Below are positions 52,801 through 61,800 of a DNA stretch of 64,000 nucleotides, one piece after another. Both the position numbers and the translations under genes were made by a program. Position 1 is the stretch's first letter, and each line of letters opens with the position of its first letter. The DNA comes from Rhineura floridana (lineage: Eukaryota; Chordata; Lepidosauria; Squamata; Rhineuridae). The notes beneath the pieces are model-generated. The model made no database searches. It was not told the origin of the DNA and saw only the letters and a program-made list of their open reading frames with translations. The stretch lies in assembly GCF_030035675.1 (NCBI RefSeq), contig NC_084487.1, positions 34,406,474 to 34,470,473 on the forward strand, in the 5' to 3' direction.

Positions 52801-55800
52801 TATCAAATGCTCACCTCCAACCACCAATGAAAGTGATTTACTAAAGGAGGACAGAAAAGGAAGATTAAGGACCCTCTAGACATCCTTTCTGTTGTGCATT
52901 CATGACGATTTGTGTTTACGATCCTGTTGGGGCAGTCCTAGACAATCCTGCTTTCAATGCTGTTTGTGGCACTGCTTCATGTCCAGTCAGTGCATATCTG
53001 ATAACTTTCTGCTGAACTCCCATACCTATTTCTACTACATATATTCTGGTTTATTTTGGCTCCACGTTTGTTGCACTATAACCCAGACAACAATAATATG
53101 GTAGTGATGGGGAAGCATTGCAGCACAAATTAAAGCAGAGCTAATTAGTCTACCACCAATGCATTATTATACAGCCACAAGAGCCAGCATGGATTTTTCA
53201 CATTCTGCAATGTTAAATTGAAAGAACAATTGGTAAGAGCAAGGCCTAATATATGTCAAGCATCTTTGCATTCGCAAGTATATATGGTCTCATTGATCCC
53301 ATGGGACTGGCATAAAATGGAAATGGACTGCCTTCAAGTCAATTCTGACTTGTAGCGACCCTATGAATAGGGTTTTCATGGTAAGCGGTATTCAGAGGGG
53401 GTTTACCATTGCCTTCCTCTGAGGCTGAGAGGCAGTGACTGGCCCAAGGTCACCCAGTGAGCTTCATGGCTGTGTGGGGATTCAAACCCTGGTCTCCCAG
53501 GTCGTAGTCCAACACCTTAACCACTACACCACACTGGCTCTCTGGGACTGGCTTAAACAATTCTCTTATTTATGGTAGGTATGCTACACACCATATATTT
53601 AAAGCAGATCCCCCACAAGAATATTGGGAACTGTAGTTTACCCCTTACAGAGCTACAGTTCCCAGTACCCTTAACAAACTAAAGTTTCCAAGATTCTTGG
53701 GGTGTGTGCTTTAAATGTATGGTATGTCTTCAGCCTAAGACAAAAGCAAAGACTATCCAAGAGCAAAGGGATGGGTGAGAAATTTGATTCAGTTTGCATT
53801 TCAAGCCAAATTTATCAGTTCTGCACTTCTGAAACAGTATGAGAACTGAAACACAGCCGTCTTTCAAAATTTGCACTTATTCAAATTTTGCAGTGCAGTT
53901 TGCCAAGCAGCGTTTACAAAAAATGCATATGTTAGGGGGAAATGTGCATAACAAGGAATATATAAGTGAAATTAACATACAAAAAATAATTATTTGACAA
54001 GAAATCGCTTGCAAAAATGTGTGCAGTAGCCAAAACTGCCTATAAAATGTGTTCAAACTAAAATGCTGGATAATTTTCATGAGGGTTTTTTTTAAAAGGT
54101 AAAGGTGTCCCCGCACTTGTAGTGCGAGTCGTTTCCGACTCTTAGGGTGACATCTTGCGATGTTTACTAGGCAGACCGTATATATGGGGTGGGATTGCCA
54201 GTTCCTTCCCCGGCCTTTCTTTACCCCCCAGCATATGCCGGGTACTCACTTTACCGACCACGGATGGATGGAAGGCTGAGTGGATGTCGACCCCTTTTAC
54301 CGCAGATTCGACTACCTCCTTTTGTTGGAATTGACCTCCGGCCATGAGCAGAGCTTTCGGTTGCGTTACCGCCACTTACCACTCTGCGCCACGGAGGATT
54401 TTTTTAAAAAACAACGCAAATTGCTACAGAAATGTGGAGAACTGAATTTAAGATTGGGAAAATGAGAAACTGACAGAACTTTTCATCCTTACTGTCCCTC
54501 AAACTGTTACTGTTGGGTCCTAAAGCCTGGTCACCTGGCCCTGTGGCTTCAGCTGCCGGACACATCTAGGAAAGCTTTCAAAATATTCTAGCCTTGCAAC
54601 AATCTGGCAGTTAACTCAATATATGTTCAGCCTAGCAAAACAAGCCTACCAAATTACCAAGGTCAGAGTGCTCATTAATCAGCCATGGAGGCAGGACACA
54701 ATTAATGGAATGTCCAGCAGCTGACTACCAATTAACCAGGCAAGCCTCAAAGTCTGTGTGCATTCAGTAGCATGTAGGCAAGGAGCCAGCCTGTCTGCAT
54801 GCATGAACTTTCTATAGGAGTGAATTGTTTTTCTGATTACATGTCTAATTTACACTGGGTGAAATTCAACTCCATGTTATCAACTAGATGTAAATCTCTT
54901 ACTGACTTGAATCAAAAGTTGTGTTTTCCTTGGGGTTGAAGGAGATTTTAAGTGATGCCTGGAACTAATACTTGAAAGTTATTTACTTAGATTTTTCCGG
55001 TCATACCAGGCTATTGTTTCTACCAAATTCCACTGCTATTTTTAGCTTTAATAAAGAGAAGCTCTTTCTAGGTGAAATCAAATTATACCTAGTATTCATT
55101 TGGGATTTCCCTTTGTAGTTGGCAGCACAAGAGGCATTCCTTGGCACTAAAGTGTATTTATTAAATTCATATCCCACCTTTGTTTCAAAGGAGCACAGAA
55201 CTTAAAAAGTAGAAGGGAGGTTCCCTATTCACTCTCCCCCCCCCAAGCAACATGACAGCATTCTTCACCTGTGATGGTGTTGATAGTGCTTACTGCACTG
55301 ACTCCATTGTGGTTCTTACCTAACACACAGGTAGTAGACATAGGCAATGGCAAAGGAAGAGCTCAGGATTATACTGGCTTAAAGAATCCAGTTGTACCAA
55401 TTTAGTTTACGGCCAGATGTGTAAGAATATGTTGTCTTTAGCATGGCATCTCTAACATTCATCTGAAGAAATATTGCATTTTTATATAAAAAAATTCTTG
55501 TAGGAGTTTATTACCACTGTGACATCATTTCATAAATGTTTTCCTAGATTGTTACATTTACAAATGTTTACCATGATTACTACCCAGATATGCAAATGTG
55601 TTTCAATTGGTTGATTATATATATATATTGGTCTGTACATCTCTCAGCCATTTCCTTCAGTACATTGTCTGTAGCAGGATTTACCAAATCAGAATCTTTA
55701 CTTACTTACTTATTTGTTTGTTTGTTTATTCATTCTATTTCTATGCCGCCTTTTGGCCAAAAGGACCTCAAGGTGCTCACAAAAAACCCAAAAACCCAAA

Positions 55801-58800
55801 TACAAAATACACATCAGAAAAGAATACAGTGCACAAAAATTTAAATAACAAAATATTAACATGGTTAAAAAAACAAGTTTCTTTACAGGCCTGGAGATAA
55901 TCTGTCCTTAAAATGTAGTACTGCCACTTCAAGAATTTTAGTCCTCAAACATTGAGCAGCTGTTGTACAGGATTCGCTCACCAACATCATTGAATTCTTC
56001 CCCGTAGTTGGGCCTGTTGAGGAGCACCTGGTAGTTGCCCAGCATCACCCTCTCGGTGGGGATGGGCAGCTTCACCAGGTACGGCGTCTCCTGGTCGTCC
56101 AGATGGTAGATGATCTTAGTCTCCGCCGCCACCATGGCCGCTGCCACTCCTCACGGAGGACTTCTCAGGCAAAAGGCTCCAGGCGCAGCTGGCCGAGCCT
56201 GGGCTTTCAATCAGAGTTTAAAGGAAACAGTTCCAAGATGGTGGTCACTTCGTCCTTTGGTCTCAAGCTAGTAGTCTAACTCATCCAGAGCCATCTAAGT
56301 TGCAAGGTGTTCATGCCTCCCTGCATTCTCTCTACGTGATCTTGAACGTGTGTAGCTTTCTTCCCTGGGGGAGCCTCTTGAGATTGTAAAGATTCTTATA
56401 TGGTAAATCTTGCTACAGACACAGTCATAAATAAACTTGATGTCAGGACATGAGAAATAGACACTTTTGTTCCTTTCCAAGAGAACTGTCCATCCATGTT
56501 TGAATGATTAATTGGGTTAGCAAAATCAAAACATGGTATTAGGTTAACACTGTGCTGGCTGCATCATATCCTTCTATAACACATAGGTGTTGGAAATCTG
56601 TGTGCCTAAATCAATCACTGCATAGAAGTCATTGTTTGTAAATTACAGGCACCACCTCATTTATTTATTTATTTACTTATGTTTGTAGAAATTCCAGCTG
56701 CTGCACCATCAATAGATATCCGCTCTGCATTCAAAAGAAGGTAACTTCAAGTAGTGCTCTTGGAAAGTTCTTCAGTTATGGGTGATAAAAGCATTATGTG
56801 CTCTATATTACCTTTGAAAACCAAGCATCGCAAGTGGGTTGAAAATCAGAGCGAAAGCAAATAGAAATGAAAGACCATAACAGGCTTTCAGAAATGTCAC
56901 AGTAAAATGAGAGTGGAGTGTAAGTTACAAAGGGGAGTGTCAGTGCTAACAGCTATAGTTTGTATTTTTGAAATATCCCCCCACTGCCCAGAAGTTAAGA
57001 TTGCCACTTCATCTCTTGTAACTTCTTATTGGTTTACACATAATTGTTGCCTCATGGAGGCTGTTTTTCATTACTCTATGCAGTGGCTGCTCACATGGAG
57101 CTACAAAATGGAGGTTTTCACAATTCCTCTACAAAGGTACGCAATGAAAGCCTTGTGGTGGCATGGTGGAAAACACCCAATGAATTGTACGAGTTGCTGC
57201 CTACCAGTGGCTCACCATGTGATAACAGCTTCCATACAGACAATGGTTTTCACAGTGTAAAGCACTCACCATGCAGTAGTTATAATGTTTATGTTTCAGG
57301 GAGTGGTGAAATTGTGTGAATGTTGACAATTCTAGACAAATCTGAAAACCCAGTGATAACACCAGTGAATGCTTATTTATTTATTTATTTATTTATTTAT
57401 TTTAATTTATATACCGCCCTAAGCCCGAAGGCCCGAATTAAGTAAATGATGTTCTTATTTATACTGTGCCTTACAGGCTGACACAGTCAACATGGAAAGT
57501 TCCTGGTCTCAAGGACCTTTCAATAGACTAAGGGGAAATAGTAAAGAGACAAGGGTAGAAAGGGAAGAATGTGGGAAGTGTTTATTTTGTTTTATTTACT
57601 ATTTATGTCCTACTTTTCTGTTAAAATAATAACCAAGGCAATTTGCCATTTTAAAAAAATATTCAAAGCAACAAAGGAAAAGAACAAATTACACAATAAA
57701 ATTATACCAGGAACAAGAATCAACAGTAATTAAAACCAGTGACAGTGGCCACCTCTCCAGGAGGAGATAGGAAATGTTCCCTTCCTTTTTCAGTTAGCAG
57801 TATTTATTCCCAAACCAACTGTGCTTAGTATCACCTGTGATTTAGGGAAACAAGCCAACTTCAACCCATGATTGATGATGCTGACTTGTTTCAATATTAA
57901 ACAATAACTAACACTATCCACAGTTCTCAGTTTGGACAAAGCAAGTAACTGCTGTAATTTGAAAATGGAAGTAAAAGCTTCTGATGTTGTGGCTGCACCA
58001 AAGAGGTGAGAAACAGCATGCAAGCCTGGATCACCCAGGTTTGTTCCTGTAATACTAAGCTGTGGTTAGGGTTATGTGCAAGCTCAGCCAATAATACTAA
58101 AACATCAGTAGAGATATCATAAAATAGTAGGCCATTGCTGAAAAGCTAGCCTGATTTTTTTAAAGATGCAGAAAGATAGAAAGACCAGTAGCCTGGTAAA
58201 TCACCAAGAGCGGATTCTTTTATTGTGATGCCGGCACTGAGAGGACACTGTTTCTTGTACCTGCTCACCTGATATCATCCATGTACAGGACTGAGAGCAG
58301 GTACCCTAAGTTCAATATTAGAGGCTTGGCAAAATCATATGGGAGCAGGCAGTTCCTCAGGGAGCTATATTTAAAATATGGTTACGGTCAGGAATTAGGA
58401 TTGAGGATAAACCAAAAACCACACGAAAAAGTTTTTGAGGAGAGATTTTTTAAGAAAGAGAGAAATGGCATTGTGTATGTGGTCACGGAGGAATTGTTGG
58501 GGTTCACTTGTGTGTGTCTGAGGAGAGTGAAAAAATATACCAAGTGATTTTTTTGTGTGTGAAAAAATTACTCGTACTCCTGCCATGATAAAAGTGTTCT
58601 AGGTGCCAGGACAAAATAGTTGCAATGGGCAGTACTGTTACAAAAAAAAAAAAAAGCACTGAATATACCTACTGTCAGATACTTACCATTCATCTGGGAT
58701 TGTGAGCAGCCATACATGAATGTCAACATTCCTCATACTTCTGACATCCATTGTAACACTTATGGCTTCTCCACACAGCAAGAGAATAGAACATTGTTTC

Positions 58801-61800
58801 GAACTTTGTTCCTCACAAAACAATCTGGAAACTCCTGTACTCCTAGGCCACCCTATTCATTCCAATAGAAGAGCACATACATGCAAAATAATGTGTGTGT
58901 GGTGTTGTTCTTTAAGTACAACACAGCCCTTGTAATTGGGGGGAGCTCTGTGTGTGCATCACACCAACCATCCTTGGAAGGCATAGTGAGACTGGGATGC
59001 ACATATCTGATGTTCCTCAGCAGATCAATAGAGCTGGCTTCCTCATGCTGATATCTTTTGTCCCACATATTTTCCATTCCGTCATTTCTGAGCTTTAGCG
59101 CACAGAACTGAAAATTCTCATCTGGACTTCCCCTCATTTTTTGGAAGAAAGTTCCATAATCTCTTCACACATGGGCATGGCACATGAGTGAGAGGTCCAA
59201 AGGAGTACATACAAAGCTACCCTGAACTTCATAGTGAGGAGTATTTTGCATTTCCAGATGTGTTTATACATAGATGAAAGTTGTATTTGGCTAGGCACTG
59301 AACATCACAGATAACATAGAACTTTTGATATAGACCTTCTGACTGAAAGTTTTGTATTGCCAGTCCTAGCCTTACCATTTGCTCTTCCCACATTTCATCA
59401 GGGTACATCTTCCTCCCTCCCCTCTGGTCCTTTACTTTCTCTCTTTCTCTCTCTCACACTCCTGCTCTCTCATGTCCACAGTGACGCAAGCATGAGTTGA
59501 TAATTGTAATGGATTTCAAATGTTTCATTGTGAATACAGATATCTAGTATTGCCATGGCACTTTAAAAATGCCCAGTGCTGTGGGGGGGGCTGTACCCCC
59601 ACAGACTTTGGGGAGGTCTCCTCAAATATTTATGGGGAAGTATTCCAGACACAGAAAGTTTCTGGTAAGCTCCCTCTTCTGCCCTGGACCTTAATAGGCT
59701 AGCACTGAGCCCTGTTGTCGCAGTGCAGGTCAAAAACATCAGCAATGAAACATCACTGCTGCCACCAAGAAGGTGAGGAGGGTTCATTATTCCTTCTGGT
59801 TTGCAGTGATGGAGGTGGCAATGACTGGTATATCATGTTAATGATATATCAGCAACTCAAGCAGACGTGCCCCAGGCTTAGAGAGGGTCTATAGCTCACC
59901 CGCAGAGCACATGTGTTCGTATGCAAAAAGTCCCAGTTTCAGTACGTAGCATCTCCAGTTAGGTAGCAGATGGCAAGAAAGATCTCTGCCTGAGATCCTG
60001 GAGAGCTGCTCTCTGTCAGAGTAGTCAGTACTGGGTTGGATGGACTTATAGTTTGACCTTGTATAAGGCAGAAACATTAAAAGGACCAAATAGTTGATAT
60101 ATGCTTTTATCCAAAAGCATATGATACTTGTTATAGCATGGGCTTTTGTGCGCTAGGGTCCACTTCACTAGGTGCATCTTCCTATAGGCAGCTTTTTAAG
60201 TTTCCAAAATCATTCAGACCTCCCATATTAATAAATAAGACATCCAGTGGACATTATTTTGTCTCCCCCCAGGACAAAATAAAAACATATGACACTCTGA
60301 ACATATTGAAGTTTTAGTTATTATAAAAGATCCTGGTTAAGTATTATTTATACTATATCAGCCTTTCCCAACCTTTGGGTCTCCAGATGTTGCTAGACTA
60401 CAGTTCCATAATTCCTAACCATTCCCTGATCAAAACCTCTTCCCAGCTCTCGTTTTCTTTCTTTCTCAGTCACTACTTGTGGTCACATAATGCTAAGGTA
60501 TGGTTTGTTTTAACTATGGTTTGTTTGATGAGCAATGAGTTGTCTCACAGAGAAACAAACAAACCACAGCTTGTTTCTCCAAAGCTTGGTTTGTTTTCCA
60601 GCTGCTCTTGCCTTGTGCCATTGTGGTTTGATGAGCATCTGGGATAGGATGGCCAAACAAACCGTAGTTGAGCAGGCTGTTTGGTGCAGACATAATGCCA
60701 AACTATAGTTAAAACAAGCAATGGTTCGGTAAGGCCAATAACAAATAATGCCTTCACATTGTGGTTTGTTCCCATTTTGGCTACTGTGTGGGGCTAAGTA
60801 CAGATAAACTACACTTTGGCTGTACAAACCATGACTTAGAATCATGTGCGAACCAGGCCACTGTCTATATTTTTCAGCTTATTATGCAAGCAGACAAACA
60901 CAGGGACTAGGAATATTCTACTCAACAAACTCTAATCTCCCCAAAGATTAGATTCTCAGGATGGCAATGCCTTGGGAATCCTTAGATATATGCAGAATAT
61001 ATTAAGCCCTGTCTATAAATATTGGAAATTATATTGTCATTGCTCCACATTTTCTAGAAAGAAATTCACCTTTTTTAACCCAACCCACCCTAACAAAACA
61101 ATCTCATCTTTAATGCCATACAACACACTGTGTGTGTGTAATGGATAGGCTGTCCATTTCCAAATTTCCTCCTTGCTGACACGTTTAACAGAAACATTAC
61201 TATTTGATATTTTTACATAGTTGTGCATTGTTCTCTGCAACATAAACAACAATGCAAATCTTTGTTTTACATATATAACTGAGATCAGCACAAGTCCTTT
61301 GTTTTGATTTGTTTTAGCAGACACACTGGTAGAAATCCAAAACGAAGATCTGTGTGCTGACTTGGTTTGAAACATATTTGTGTTAAAGGAACACAAATTT
61401 AGGCAAATGTAAATGCAACTTGTGTTTTTAAATTTTGTGTGTGTGTGTTTTAAAAATTAAAATTTAAAAATTGTGTTTTAAATTTTGTATATTTGTTTGT
61501 ACTGTTTTTAATTGCTGTAAACCTCCCAGAGAGCTTCGGCTATGGGGCAGTATATAAATTTAATAAATAAATAAATGTCTCTATAGATTTACAAGAATTT
61601 GCCTGAACAAGTGTAACTTGAAGCAATACAAACCTTTGTGTTCATTTTTCACAAGTGCTTGTTAATGGGAGGTATAAATCCTCTGATAAAGAACACAAGT
61701 TTGTGTTGATGTAATAGTCTTACTTGTGTGTCTCTATAATATTGCATTCATAGGGCATCTAGAGTGTACATAATAGGTGTTGTCCAACTCCCTTGGTATT

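Larger units (their letters stand above)
51290..56688 (+). other. MYBPC1: MYBPC1 intron 9
   Basis: 5.4 kb. It holds the hAT element at 52211, SINEs at 53317 and 54098, the AT-rich element 53766-54500, a palindromic element at 53582 and the DIX-like retrocopy with inverted repeats (55665-56423). I see nothing identifiable in 51.3-52.2, 52.65-53.25 and 54.5-55.6 kb. The acceptor follows a TTTA repeat (56659-56676). Confidence 0.85.

Noticed and set aside
58281-58547. 88-codon + strand open frame ([20 protein letters not shown] start)
   Set aside because: No recognisable domain, no splice support and intronic position; probably chance.
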